Below, in pieces: positions 11,725-23,379 of a stretch of DNA of 64,000 nt; position 1 is the first letter of the stretch; every line of letters begins with the position of its first letter. The translations under genes and the position numbers were made by a program. Below the pieces are notes generated by a model that was not told where the DNA came from, did no database searches, and saw only the letters and a program-made list of their open reading frames with translations. The DNA comes from Dromiciops gliroides (Eukaryota > Chordata > Mammalia > Microbiotheria > Microbiotheriidae): the NCBI RefSeq assembly GCF_019393635.1, contig NC_057866.1, positions 229,041,359 to 229,105,358 on the forward strand. Reading direction: 5' to 3'.

Positions 11725-12530
11725 TTAGTGTTGAATTGAAAGGTATAAGGGCCAAATTTAGTAATGGAAAAGTTAATTGGGTGGCTTGTCTTAATATTAA
11801 GGTAAGAAAAGAAACAGCCTCTTTCAAAAACAAAACAGGTTTATTAATGGGAACAAGTTTAAAACACTATCTGAATCACAAAAGTGAGATTAATAGAACT
11901 AGAAACAATGTATAAATCTTTCGGGTAGAAAGGTCCCAGGCACCCGAACCTGCCTCCAGCTCAGCTAGCTCCAAAGAGTTAGCTTTGCCTCAAAAACAAA
12001 ACAAACTCACCAGAACCCGAAATCTGTAGCTTTAAGGAGAATTAGCTGTGCAGTCTCTTCTGTTTTTGTCCAAAGGTCAAAACACCAGCAGCTCCTCTAA
12101 ATGTCTGCCTTCCTTCCCTGTTTCCCTCAGAACCCTCTCTAATTGCCTTTATTCCTAACTTGCTCTAACTGAATCTCAACTGTATCTAACTGATTTTCCA
12201 TAGGAAGGGGAGGGGCAGTTCTTAGCCATGCTGGGTCTCCAATTGGCTTAGCACACCCATATGGGCTGTCCCCATTATAATCTAGGCAGACCCACGTGGG
12301 TGTGGGAAAGTTATTCGAGGAAGGCATAGTTACTTAGTTTCAATAAATGTTCCCTGTGGTCAGAGTTCCTCTTGTTTGTTCAATTATCTCCCAAAGTACA
12401 TACCCATCTTCTCTTAGGTTTTTCAAGCTTACATTTTTTTATTCTGACCATAATAAAGCAAAGATAGGGTTATGAAAACTCCAAATCACAATTAATTCCT
12501 TACAAAAGACAATCTGTCTTAAACTCTTAA
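11725..12530 (-). mobile_element. Possible solo LTR of an endogenous retrovirus
   Basis: The region differs in composition from its surroundings: a TTTATT on the + strand at 11840 (AATAAA on the minus strand), a promoter-like mid part with several CpGs, and candidate ends tgttagtgttg at 11727 and cttaca near 12503. I could not find a matching target-site duplication, so the limits and even the LTR nature are tentative. Confidence 0.35.
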
Positions 12531-13114
12531 ATTTTCTCTGGATTTGTCAGGCCTTTGATACTATTGTAACTTAGTTTTACTTTTAAGATAATATGCATGT
12601 ATGTTGGCATATACCTATACATATGTATGTACTTCAGTATTTCAGGATCTGTGATTTAAGACATGGGTATTCCCTTTACTGGCACAGATTGCACCCCTCT
12701 ATAACTTAGTAGAAGGTCTCTATGAATTGCTATGGCTGAAAAATTCATTATCTGGTGATCCACCCATTGATGAGTCTACAAATATTTCTTAAGTGCTTAC
12801 TATGTGCTAAGCTCTAGAGATACAAAGAGAAGTAAAAACACAATAGCCTCATATCCCAAGGGAGGAGAGACCATATGCATTTTGTACAAATATAATCAAA
12901 ACACACACAGGGTAGTCTGGGAGTAAACTTTGTCATATAGTCTTTTGCCTGACCCTTATGCAAAGCATTTTAAGTATGATAGATACATCAGAGAAGTACC
13001 TCCTTCCTCCTCCTTTCTCCTCCCACCAATTTTCAGGTAAGATACTATGGGAAAATCAGTATAAGACCTTTACTACACTAAGAAACATCCCTAAGAGTAT
13101 CTTTGTGGCCAGGG

Positions 13115-13117
<3 letters not shown>
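12531..13117. other. No gene; short L2 relic
   Basis: 12770-12850 resembles antisense L2/L3-type wording (aagtgcttactatgtgctaa, gctctagagatacaaag). The rest is not recognised. Confidence 0.45.

Positions 13118-13147
<30 letters not shown>
13118..13147. repeat. (GT)n microsatellite
   Basis: About 15 GT units. Confidence 0.97.
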
Positions 13148-13148
<1 letters not shown>

Positions 13149-13209
13149 TCACTAATGTCACCTTGTTATATTTTGTGTAATATAATGTTATATTCTATAT
13201 TTTAAGTAT

Positions 13210-13216
<7 letters not shown>

Positions 13217-13270
<54 letters not shown>

Positions 13271-13271
13271 A
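13217..13271. repeat. (CT)n(AT)n compound microsatellite
   Basis: About 14 CT units switch to about 13 AT units at 13246. Confidence 0.96.
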
Positions 13272-13513
13272 ACCACAGTGTATTATGCCTATTTGGCATT
13301 CTTGATTAGAGAATGATTCAAATAGTATAACCAGCTTATTTCTATGTCAAAGGCTCCATGTTCTATTGATAAGACTATTCCCTCCACAGGTGCACATTGC
13401 TACTAGAATAGCCTATGAGAATTAAGGACCACCTCTATGCCATCAGGAAGCATCCTGGTAAGACATACACACACATCTGTGTGTATATGCATGCATGCAC
13501 CCAAGCATTATAT

Positions 13514-13514
<1 letters not shown>

Positions 13515-13564
<50 letters not shown>

Positions 13565-13573
13565 CACACACAC
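13515..13573. repeat. (CA)n microsatellite
   Basis: About 29 CA units with a single G interruption near 13558. Confidence 0.97.
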
Positions 13574-13989
13574 TGGGCAAAGGGCCCATGAAGAAATTGA
13601 AACCAGAGAGAGAGAGGGAATGGGATGTTGACTAGGGCATTGAGTGTGATCATTAATAAAGAACTTTCAGCATGTTCAGCACTCAAACCCTTCCTTTTCT
13701 AGAATTCATTTCCACACATTGAATAAATGACATGCACATTAGCATCTACAGTAGCTGGAGGGTAGATTTCACTATGGTAGATGATGGCTAAGCAATCACC
13801 AGCAGCATTTCTAATGAGGTGCAGAATTAAAGAGTCACTAGGGGTTTTATTTGGTACTGATCTTCACCACCAGGAAGAGACATAATACTCGAAACTCTTG
13901 AGGCATCTAAGAAATTAGTCAGCAAGGCAAGTCTGATTCCACTGTTGGAGATTTTTCAGCAAGCAAGGCAGGCCATGGTAACAAGGAAA
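13574..13989. other. No gene recognised
   Basis: Unassigned sequence. Confidence 0.4.
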
Positions 13990-14240
13990 TAGGGAGAGGA
14001 AAGGAAGGGAGCAAGCATTTATTATCACTTAGTATTATCACTCCAGGCACAGTGTTAAGTGATTTATGTGATCCTCACTTCAATCTTGGGATGTAAGTGC
14101 TATTACTGTCCCCATTTTACAATTGAGGAAACAGGTAAATAGAGGTTAAGTGACCTGCCCAGGGTCACATAGTTAGTAAGTTTCTGAGCTGGATTTGAAC
14201 TTAGGTCTTCCTGACTCCAGGCCCAGTTCTCTTTTTGGGA
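13990..14240 (+). mobile_element. MIR-type SINE
   Basis: Long and well ordered: gcaagcatttattatcactt, tactgtccccattttacaat, tgaggaaacagg, gaggttaagtgacctgccca, gtcacatagttagtaag, ggatttgaacttaggtcttc. Confidence 0.85.
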
Positions 14241-15430
14241 GTATAATCATAAGGATGTTTTAATCTGATTTTTTAAAGGGGGACAGCACCAACATTTTCT
14301 ATTGCTCTGGCTTGATGTCATTTGGGTAGTAAGTGTACTCTAGCATATTCCCCATAAACCAGTCCATGAGGTGAAAGGATAGAATGAAATGCATGATTGG
14401 TCCATTACCATTCAAATCAGATCTGGTTCTCTCACGTTATCACTTGCTAGGGCTCCTTCCACCTGGAATAGCTTTGGATTCAGGCACTGCTGACCTGCAG
14501 GACTTGAATGGCTAGAACAGTAAATAACAAGCCTGAAACATTTCATCTTTCACATATATACAGGATATGTTCTGAGAGTTTAGTTGGTCAGAGTACAAGT
14601 AAGTGTATGGACATGGTGGGGTGGGAATCAAGGTTTTTAAAAATTGCTTTTGGACAGGACAATAAACTTAAAGATCCTTTCCCTCTACTCTTTTAAATCC
14701 TGTGTGATGATTCTTGAAGTTCCTCATGCTTTAATTTAATGTTTTTTGATTTCTCAAGGGAAATGAGTACTCTGGAGCATCCCCGCCGCCCCTGAAGGGC
14801 ATTTGTTTCTAAGTTAAATAATCTATAACTTTCAGGTTGGGAGTCAATTTTAAGTTGGCCACCACATACAACCACCACAACCACAACCACAATAATCACA
14901 ACAGAAGCAACAACAATAATGGTAATTGATATTTACATAGTGCTTTACCATTTATAAATCACTATGCATACACAGTCTCAATTGAGCCTCTTAATAACCC
15001 TAGGACATAGGTACTAGAAGTATTAGAGGGACATTTTGTTTTGTCTGGACTTGTGATTTTGTGTGGATCTGCGAATGCCTAGTGAGGAAACTCCCTCCAC
15101 CAATGCAGGTCAGCCCCTAAGCTATAATCCCGTGTTCCTTCTTTGTTGGTTACTCATGTTTCAGATATCTTTAGGTGAATACTTGCATGGAAGTCGTTAC
15201 TTGAAAAAATTGCTGCTTACTTATATCCACCATGCATTTCTCGGTTGTTCTTTGGGCCACTTAGACATTTGATTCTTCTGAGACCTTGGTTCTCTTTAGT
15301 TTATAGTCATAGAATGCATTCACAACTGGATGACTAACATTTCTTAAATGCTTACTTTGTGCCTTGAGTGCTTTCCAAGCACTGTCTTGGGTCCTCTTCT
15401 CAATACTATTTTTCTTGGTTAGCTCATCAG
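14241..15430. other. No gene; short SINE relics
   Basis: An ACAACC-rich stretch at 14868-14920 leads into a MIR-like piece at 14920-15010 (atttacatagtgctttacca). 15075-15125 (gaggaaactccctccaccaa, tgcaggtcagc) is a scrap of the same SINE family seen at 45600-45780. No gene. Confidence 0.5.
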
Positions 15431-16560
15431 CTTCCATGGATTCCATTGTGATCTCTATGCTGGTGATTCTCAGATCTACTTATCCATTCCTAGCTCCTTT
15501 TCTGATCTCCAATTTCACATCTCTAGTTACCTGTTGGACATCTTATACTGGAAGTCCCATAGACCCTTTCCCAAACTGGGGTCATTCTCTTTCTCTTATA
15601 AGCCCTCCCTTCTTCCTAATTTCCCTACTACTGTTGAGTATGCCAACATCCTTCCAGTTTCACCTTCCAGGTTCAAAATCTAGGTATCGTTGTTGACTCC
15701 TCACTGTCATCCCTTCCCCCAGCTTCCTCATCCAATCTGTTGCCAAGGTTTATTGATTTTGCCTTTGTAACATCTCTCAGAAATATCCCCTTCCCTCCTT
15801 TGACGCTGCTATGGCTTTGATGCAGACCTCAAGCTTAGACTATTGCAATAGCTTGCTGGTGGATCTGCCTGCCTTAAGCTATCAAAGTGATCTTCCTAAA
15901 ACGTTGGTCTGATCATATCATTCCCCTATTTAATAAACTCTACTGGCTCCCTGTGAGTAAATTTTCTATTACCTCAAGGATCTAAAGATACCAGCCTTCT
16001 TGGTCTTCCTTGAACTCTGTGTCCTATCTCTGGGCATATTCACTGGTCATCACCTATCCCCAGAATGCCCTCTCTTATGATCTTCATCTCTTGTCTCCCG
16101 CAACTTCATTTCCCAACTAAAATGCCACATTGTACCAGAAGCCTTTCCATATGCCCTTTAATGTTAATGCTTTCCCTCTGAGAGGATCTCCAATTTATCC
16201 TGTCTACATCTTGATCGTGGGCAGTTAGGTGGTGCAGTGGATAGAGTGCTGGGCCTGTAGTCAGAAAGACCCAAGTTCAAATATGGCCTCAGGTACTTAC
16301 TAGTTGTGTGACCCTGAGCAAGTCACTTATATTAGTTTGCCTTACTTTCCTCATCTGTAAAATGAGTTGGAGAAGGGACGGCAAATCACTCAAGTGTCTT
16401 AGCCAAGAAAATCCAAAAAAGGGGTCATGAAGAGTTGGACATGACCACAAAACAACTAAACAACAATATATCTTGTTTGTACATATTTTTTTGTGTGATT
16501 TCTATCTCATTAAAATGTGTGTTCCCTTTCAACATCATGACACTTATTCTGGTAGTGAAA
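15430..16560 (+). mobile_element. L2 LINE, ORF2 end and 3' region, interrupted by an RTE-tailed SINE
   Basis: Recognisable L2 path: tcctcactgtcatcccttcc, tagactattgcaatagcttg, gatcttcctaaaacg, gatcatatcattcccctatt, ctactggctccctgtga, cagaatgccctctcttatg. The L2 resumes after the SINE with tatatcttgtttgtacatat and attaaaatgtgtgttcc. Confidence 0.88.
16219..16468 (+). mobile_element. RTE-tailed tRNA/CORE SINE
   Basis: tRNA-derived head (gggcagttaggtggtgcag), CORE (gtgtgaccctgagcaagtca), then MIR-like tcctcatctgtaaaatgagt and an RTE/Bov-type end (gaagagttggacatgaccac, aactaaacaacaa) without a long A-tail. It shares the head with the A-tailed SINE but is longer. Confidence 0.85.
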
Positions 16561-16611
16561 CTTTCCTTATAATAGAGGCAGCATGATCTGGTCAAAAAAA
16601 GTATTGAAGCT

Positions 16612-16772
16612 GGGCAGCTAGGTGGCGCAGTGGATAGAGCACCGGCCCTGGAGTCAGAAGTACCTGAGTTCAAATCCACCCTCAGACACAACACTTGCTA
16701 GCTGTGTGACCCTGGGAAAGTCACTTAACCCCAATTGCCTCACCAAAAAAAAAACCCCAAACCCCCAAAAAC
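16612..16772 (+). mobile_element. A-tailed tRNA-derived SINE
   Basis: Full length. Duplication GTATTGAAGCT at 16601-16611 and 16773-16783. The tail is AC-rich (accccaaacccccaaaaa), an early step of tail degeneration. Confidence 0.95.
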
Positions 16773-16784
16773 GTATTGAAGCTG

Positions 16785-16940
16785 ATATAGAGACCTGAGT
16801 TCAATTTTTAGCTCTGCCACTTGCTACCTGAGTGACCTTGGGAAAATTGCTTACCATATTTGGGCTTCATCCATAAAATGAGGGGGTTGGATTGATGACA
16901 TCTTTGGTCCCCAAAGCTTAAAATCTGTGATCTTATGATT
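16785..16940 (+). mobile_element. MIR-type SINE relic
   Basis: gacctgagttcaatttttag, ctctgccacttgctac, gtgaccttgggaaaattg, atccataaaatgagggggtt, ttggtccccaaagc. Confidence 0.75.
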
Positions 16941-18770
16941 AGATGTTATAAGAAACTTACTTCAGAGGAAATCCTGGGTGTAATAGCCACCTGTCAATTT
17001 GAAAGTCTTTGGTGACCTGCATTTAAGCACGAAGATGTTGATACTCCTTTAATTTAGGAAGGCACAACAGTTCTCATTGTCTCTTCTTTTCCTCTTACAT
17101 TCTTTATTCTGAGTGATAAAGATAGAAACAAACAGCTATAACTGTTTAGCTCTTCTTCCACTCCCTTGCCCTTTGCCTTTGAAAATCTTTAGTCAATAAA
17201 GTCATGCCTTGATGCATGTCCTCCCTTCTATAGGATTATCTGGGGATACATGAAGTGACCATCACAAAGAAGACCAACAAGCATTCTTTGCAGGTGGTGG
17301 AAAGAAAATGAAAAGTTATTTAAGCCATCTCAAACAAGCCACCTTGTATGTTTCACATTACACTTCCATTTGTACATGTAGACAATGAAATATCTTTTAA
17401 GAGGCTGTTCATTTTCATAAAGTTCTGACTATAATTTCATCAACCAGGCTATGAACCCAGCTAGAACTTCCTATTAAGTACTGGCTATGTTTGTTACTGC
17501 CAGTGGAAATAAGCAGATGTGGCTTTTAGGTTCATTAGATTAGCCAAATCCCATAGATTAAAAAAATGCATTATAGAGACTCTGACTTTCTGTGATTTCC
17601 CACAGAATGGAGTAAGAGTGTTCATTGATTGATCATTAGAACGATGTCAGATGACTGGACTGTATAAGAATATATTGGTGCTTCCAAACAATGCCAGGTG
17701 GACACATTGAAATTGGTTTTCTTTCCATAAATCAATTCACATTTTAGAGACAACTAGTGTGGATGTGTGTGTGTGTGTGTGTGTGTGTGTATGAAGTGGT
17801 GTCAAAAACTTTCCTTAGTTCCAGGGGAGAGTAGCAATCATTAATAAGAAATCACAACAATCTTATGCCTGAGACAAATGATATAAAAGTATTATTGTAC
17901 ACATTTTCCTCAAGTACACAGGTTGCATGCAATTAACATCATCATCCTGAAAAAAAGGCTATTAAACAACATCTAATCTCAGATCTTCTAATGAATACTG
18001 ATGACTTTACTTTTTTTAGACAACTTAATCGGTTCCCCCACAGCCTGCTTTTCCAAAGAATTTCTTAAAATCTTCTTGACTCTCTATATTATAAAAGTTA
18101 ATGAGTCCCTTGGATGTAATAAATATAGGGCAGATGACATTTTTAAACAACATTTTAAATAGTTTGGTCTTAACCCAGAGATATATTTGTAAATCAAACA
18201 AATGCTAGTATATTGCTTTATTTTATTACTCATGTTGAATCAGTTCATTCTCCCATAAAATTTGGAGGACTGGGAACTGACATCACACTCTAAATGAAAT
18301 GGACATTATTTGTTATATGACACACCAGGTTTCTTTAGGCAAAGAATTATTTGCAAAGTGTGGATTAGTGGAGAGCCAGCCAGAAACAGGATTATTCTAT
18401 TTTATGCAGAATATCTCTAAGACACATTCTAAGAGTTGTTTTTCACTTAGAAGGGGTATGCAAATGAGTGTTACACGTCAATGTTCATAGTAAAGTTCTT
18501 TGGTGTGTGGTGTCATTCAAACTGTATTCAGGGACTTGTTCTCAATACTCCTTCAGACCTTACTCCTGAGATTCAGCCTGTGGAAAACCAGACAATTTAG
18601 CAGCCCAGCTGGTGACTTCATGCTGAAAGCCCATAGAATTTAATCTCAATTCAGAGTGGTAGAACAGATTTAGAGTGAGATTCCTTTTGTATACCAGTAC
18701 CTGTTTGGGTTACTATTTTAAATATTTCCTTAGCCTTCATCCCCTAAGTCAGTCATACTAAGCACCTTCT
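16941..18770. other. No gene recognised
   Basis: 1.8 kb of AT-rich DNA without a repeat I can name, except (GT)n at 17766-17790. Short open frames only. Confidence 0.45.
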
Positions 18771-18965
18771 GTCATGGAACCCTTTGGCAGTCTGATGAAG
18801 TCTATGAATTCCTTCTCAGAACATTATTTTTAAATGATTGAAGAAAATGCCAGATTCCAGTTAGGGGTTAGCTATTATGAAGGTACATTTTTTTCCCCAT
18901 CCAAGTTCATGGACTCTTTGAAATCTTAGGGGTTTGTGGACTCCAGCTTAAGGGACCTTTGCCCT
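18771..18965 (-). mobile_element. Old DNA transposon-like repeat (same family as 3030-3246)
   Basis: Inverted copy: tcatggaaccctttggcagt, ctgatgaagtctatgaatt, tctcagaacattatttttaa, and the far end aggggtttgtggactccagc. Confidence 0.5.
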
Positions 18966-19639
18966 AAGTCTTTAAGGACCCAGATGAAAATTTGTCAATC
19001 GTTCAATGACTTGGAGGTGTGCATGTGGTGATTATAAAAAAGAAAGGAAACTGACTGAAGTCAGATACACCAAGGAAAATGCTTTCTGTCTTCTAGGATC
19101 TGGCTAGTTATTTTCCTATTAGGGATAGAAACTGGACCTGTGACTTCATTAGTTTAGGGAACTACCAGGTGACTAACTTCTACCTTCGTGGTAATTTAGT
19201 AACTAGCCAGAATGCACCTGATGAAGCATATTACTCTTGGTAGTGGAAGCATCCTTCAGACCACCAGTCCTTTTTCCAGTCCAGTCCTTCCCCTCCAGGG
19301 AAGCAAATCATGTGGATCAGAGACTATTTCCATCAATCTACTGGCTCCCACTGAGCAGGCAAATCAGCCCCATCATTTCTGTTTTCAGCCTAGACATCAC
19401 TGAAGGAATCCGTTCCTATGGAGAAAAGGTCAGCCATCTCTACCAACTGCCAATCATCCGCCATAAGCCAACACAGGTGAAATAGTCAGCCTGAGAGAGA
19501 AATAGAAGGAAGTATGTTCCTGGCAAGCTGAACTACCACCACTACCACCCTGACCAGAAAACCCCCAGACCCTGGATTCAATAGCCTTGGGAATAGCAAT
19601 ACTTCCAGCCAAGTGCCTGCCCCATTATCTTGGGAAGCA
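18966..19639. other. No gene recognised
   Basis: Open frames of 63 and 82 codons overlap at 19212-19485. They resemble nothing I know, and I could not join them to the YBX3-like fragment that follows. Confidence 0.4.
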
Positions 19640-19795
19640 ACCCTAATCGAAATGCAGCCTGTGCTACAGCCACAGCTACTGAAGATCCAGAAAAGAAAGT
19701 TCTTGCCACCAAAGTCCTTGGCACTGCCAAATGGTTCAATGCCAGAAACTGATATGATTTTGTTAGGAAAATGACATTAAAGAAGAGCCATTACC
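19640..19795 (+). pseudogene. YBX3: YBX3-like (Y-box / cold-shock domain) pseudogene fragment
   Basis: Frame at 19681: EDPEKKVLATKVLGTAKWFN followed by ARN, a stop (TGA at 19750-19752) and YDF. This is the start of the cold-shock domain of the Y-box family (the KWFN...NGYGF RNA-binding segment), with the G of NGYGF now a stop. After a one-base shift the frame continues as NDIKEE, matching the family's next segment, so there is also a frameshift. The ED.EKKVLATK lead favours YBX3 (DBPA) over YBX1. No intron is crossed within this short piece, so retroposition is likely but not proven. Both ends fade into unrecognised sequence. Confidence 0.75.
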
Positions 19796-19869
19796 ATCTG
19801 CTTTGCTTCTGCACCCTAAGGATCATTAGACCTGTTCATCTGACTTGTAGCTGAAATCTCCCATATATC

Positions 19870-20000
19870 TTGTCTTCCCAATTAGAACATGATATCTTTC
19901 AAAGCAGGAACTTTCTTATTTTTTCTATTTGTATCCCTAGTACTTAGTACTGTGCTTTGTACATACCAAGTGCTTAATAAATGGCCCATTCATTCATGTA
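19870..20000 (+). mobile_element. L2 LINE 3' end
   Basis: attagaacatgatatctttc, aaagcaggaactttcttatt, tttgtatccctagtactta, gtgcttaataaatggcc. Confidence 0.8.
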
Positions 20001-20450
20001 GAACTTGAAATTTGGCCTTTCTGGATTTGAGACTGGCTCTCTATATAGTTTTCCACATTGCTACTCTTTTTCCTTGAAAATGCTGCAATTGAGTTGGTTG
20101 AAAATTTATTCTCATTTTTATTTGGAGTAACTGTAGCATTTTTTCAATAGAAAATGGAATTAAGAGTGTCCTGCAGTGTGTGTATATGTATGTGTGTTTG
20201 TGTGCATAAAAACACCATTAAATTTTGTGAGGCTGGTAATTTTTCACGACCAAAATGGTGTGAAAACTATGAAATTGTATTGAATTTTGGAAAACTTGCA
20301 ATGTGTTCAGTAATCTTAACTGTCTGCTCTCTCAGAGGCCAGTCACTTTAAGACCTACATTCTCTTAGTTGCATGGTAGCGTTGGGGATCATGGAAGGTC
20401 ATGGTTTTGGAGGAATGAAAACAACTTCTTCTCAAACCCCAATGCACAAT
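20001..20450. other. No gene recognised
   Basis: Unassigned; a short TG-rich patch at 20176-20204. Confidence 0.4.
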
Positions 20451-20467
20451 TGAAAGATACATGATGG

Positions 20468-20632
20468 GGGGCAGCTAGATGGCGCAGTGGTTAAAGCACC
20501 GGCCCTGGATTCAGGAGTACCTGAGTTCAGATCCGGCCTCAGACACTACTTACTAGCTGTGTGACCCTGGGCAAGTCACTTAACCCCCATTGCCCCGCAA
20601 AAAAAAAAAAAAGAAAAAAAAAGAAAAAAAAA
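20468..20632 (+). mobile_element. A-tailed tRNA-derived SINE
   Basis: Full length with tail (A8G)n. A 16-bp perfect duplication GAAAGATACATGATGG lies at 20452-20467 and 20633-20648. Confidence 0.97.
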
Positions 20633-20734
20633 GAAAGATACATGATGGACATAAGTCCCCTGCAGAATATTCTCAATGACTCAGGTAAAAGAATTTGTGA
20701 GGTAGGGTCAGAACCCGCTACTTGGAGCCAGAAA

Positions 20735-20880
20735 TTCTGGCTCTGCTACTGATTTCCTGTGTGGTCTCAGGGAGGCCATTTGACCTTGGCGGGGGTGGGG
20801 GGGGTGGAGTTGTTTCCTTACCTATACCATCCTAAGTAGATTAGGTAACCTCTAAGGTGCCTTCTAGCTCTAAATTTTGG
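20735..20880 (+). mobile_element. MIR-type SINE relic
   Basis: ctggctctgctactgatttc, ccatttgaccttgg, then gattaggtaacctctaaggt and gccttctagctctaaatttt. A G-run (gggggtggggggggtgg) lies inside. Confidence 0.6.
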
Positions 20881-21199
20881 AGTGGTATTATAGACATTAC
20901 TGAAGAAATATGGAAGAGTGGAAGAAGATGTGGCTGGCCCTATATTGAAAAATAGACAAAAGTATCTAGATAGCTTTGATGTACTTGCTCCTCCTGGAGC
21001 AAGGCAAAGAACTCCAGAAGTTGTATAACACCTATTTAGGGAATTAATGGAGAAATATGGATCTAAATTTCAGAACTTCTAAAATGAAAATGCCAGGAAA
21101 CATTAGGAGCAAGAAAATATCAATTAATTTCATTGGTATAATTAATTTTGTTGTTTTGTATGTCATGGGTGCTCAAGATGTCTAGAAAAGAAAGTGATG

Positions 21200-21485
21200 A
21201 TCATAAAGAGCCAGCATGGCTTCATAAAGAGCTACTCATATGCTAGACTAATCTCATTTCCTTTTTTGATAAGAAGCTGTCTAATCTAAAGTGGTAGATC
21301 AGAGAAATGTTGGAGCCATGGTTTACCTTGATTTTATTAAAATGTGTGATAAATTCTCACCCAATTCTTGTGGAAAATATGGATAGATGTGGACTAGATA
21401 AGAGTAACTGATTGAATAGCTGGACCCCAAATGTAGTCATTAATGGTTTGATGACAACTTGATCCTATAGTATGCCAAGAAAGAC
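21200..21485 (+). mobile_element. L3/CR1-type LINE fragment (reverse transcriptase region)
   Basis: Ordered blocks typical of L3: aaagagccagcatggcttca, agactaatctcatttcctt, gtttaccttgattttattaa, ttcttgtggaaaatatgg, gtagtcattaatggttt. Very diverged with no open frame. Confidence 0.75.
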
Positions 21486-21857
21486 CAAATGGAAAACTTT
21501 CTTTTTCTGTTGCTTGGTTCTCATTTCCTCTCATATAGACAATGTAATCCCCTCTTTTAGCCTATGTTTGTGATTATAGACCTTCTAGGCCCATTGGTTC
21601 CAGTGAATCCCAGGCACCCAGGGCTCTCCTCTCTCCTTTTTCTTCCCCCTATCCATTTCTCTCTTCCTCTATCACAAGCTGATCTTGTGGCCTCTGTTTG
21701 CTTCTAAGCAAATGCCAGGCAAAGGGTCATTTTTATTAATATTTTTGGTATTCATTGTAATAATGCTGGGTCTGTAATGAAGAAATCATGTGTTCTTCAT
21801 ATGGATGGCATGTGGCCTTTCATTGCCCATTATTAAAAATAAAATGTTACTCAAGCC

Positions 21858-21905
<48 letters not shown>

Positions 21906-22968
21906 CTCGCGCGCATGCATGTGTGTGAGAGCGCAGTAAATAAAACAACTTGACCCTTGGGGAAAATAGAAATAAAGATCCAGCAAAGAGTCAATGCTGT
22001 GGGTTATTCTTCCTCTCCCACTAAGAAGCAGTAAAAGCATCTAACAAAGACCGTATGCATGGACTGCTGTATGAAAGGATGTAAGTGCATATGTTGCCTC
22101 AGCTAGGTACTGTAGGTAAAGGTCATACAAAAGAAAACAACCTCACAGACATCAAGGATATAACAAATATTTACAGACATCCAGACATTTCAAATAATAC
22201 AATTAATCCCAGGAACACTTCAAAGGAGACCATTCAGGAAATAGACAAATAATGAATTTGAATAGCTCAGAGAGGCCGGAAATCCAGAAGCCAGCCTTTG
22301 GAGAGACCCATCAGTCTCCACATGAATGATTATTTCATCTCCGGAAACTGCTTAAAGCCTTTTATAGAGACGATAAGAATACCACACTATTTGGATGATT
22401 ACTGGATGCTTTTTTAGAAAGAGAACAAGCTAAAAGAAATGAATCTCTTTCCCCCATCTTATTTTGTGACCCAAGTATCAGATTAAATGAAAAGAAACCC
22501 AAAACCCCAAAGACTACCATCCCAAGCTTTGCTTCATCTACTATACATATGAAAATTAATATTTAAAAAAATATCTCCCAGTCTAATTGGGGCTATTTGA
22601 TTTCCACGATGGAGGTAGCTTTTCCAGATACATCTTCTTATATTTTTGGGCACACCCTTAAGTCAGAGAACTTCTAATCTAAATCTCACAATCTATTTTA
22701 AGTACAATATATAGGAAATGAACAATTATTGACCTTCCAGATAATGTGAGGCAATAACTTTACTTCTGTGGTCTCATTCAAATTCATACAGATTGCAACC
22801 AATAGGTGCCTTCTTGATCTGTTTGACTCAATCATGTCCTCCCAGAAAGCCTCCAAGGCTGGTACATTAAATGTGATTGTGAGGACTTTTCTGTAAATCA
22901 ACACTTCTCAAACTTTTTGGTTTAAAGATTCCTTTATGCTACAAAAATTATAAGGACTTTGAAGAATG
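21486..22968. other. No gene; (GT)n at 21860-21903
   Basis: About 22 GT units at 21860-21903, followed by an alternating purine-pyrimidine patch (gctcgcgcgcatgcatgtgt, 21905-21924) that could adopt Z-DNA. 22905-22960 resembles an end of the DNA transposon-like repeat. Otherwise unassigned. Confidence 0.5.
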
Positions 22969-23379
22969 GTTGTTGCTATTGAGTAGTTTTAGTCATGTCT
23001 GACTCTTTGCAACCTTGTTTGGAATTTTCTTGGCAAAGAGACTGAAGTGGTTTTGCCATTTCCTTTTTTTTTTTTTTATTTTAGTGAGGCAATTGGGGTT
23101 AAGTGACTTGCCCAGGGTCACACAGCTAGTAAGTGTTAAGTGTTGGAGGCTGGATTTGAACTCAGGTACTCCTGACTCCAGGGCTGGTGCTTTATCCACT
23201 GTGCCACCTAGCCGCCCCGCCATTTCCTTTTAATGGCAGTTCATTTTAAAGATGAGGAAACTGAGGCAAATAGGGTCCTGACTTGCCAACAAAGCTAATA
23301 AATATCTGAAACTAGATTTGAACTCAGATCTTCTGGATGCTAGACCCATCATTTTACCCACTGTGCCACCTAGCTGCTT
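22969..23379 (-). mobile_element. RTE-tailed SINE, split by an A-tailed SINE
   Basis: Reverse copy: gttgttgctattgag, gtcatgtctgactctttgca, aagagactgaagtggttttg, then after the insert gatgaggaaactgaggcaaa and cactgtgccacctagctgct. It is the older host of the nested SINE. Confidence 0.88.
23068..23218 (-). mobile_element. A-tailed SINE nested in an RTE-tailed SINE
   Basis: Full length, reverse. A 13-bp perfect duplication GCCATTTCCTTTT at 23055-23067 and 23219-23231 consists of host SINE sequence. Confidence 0.96.
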
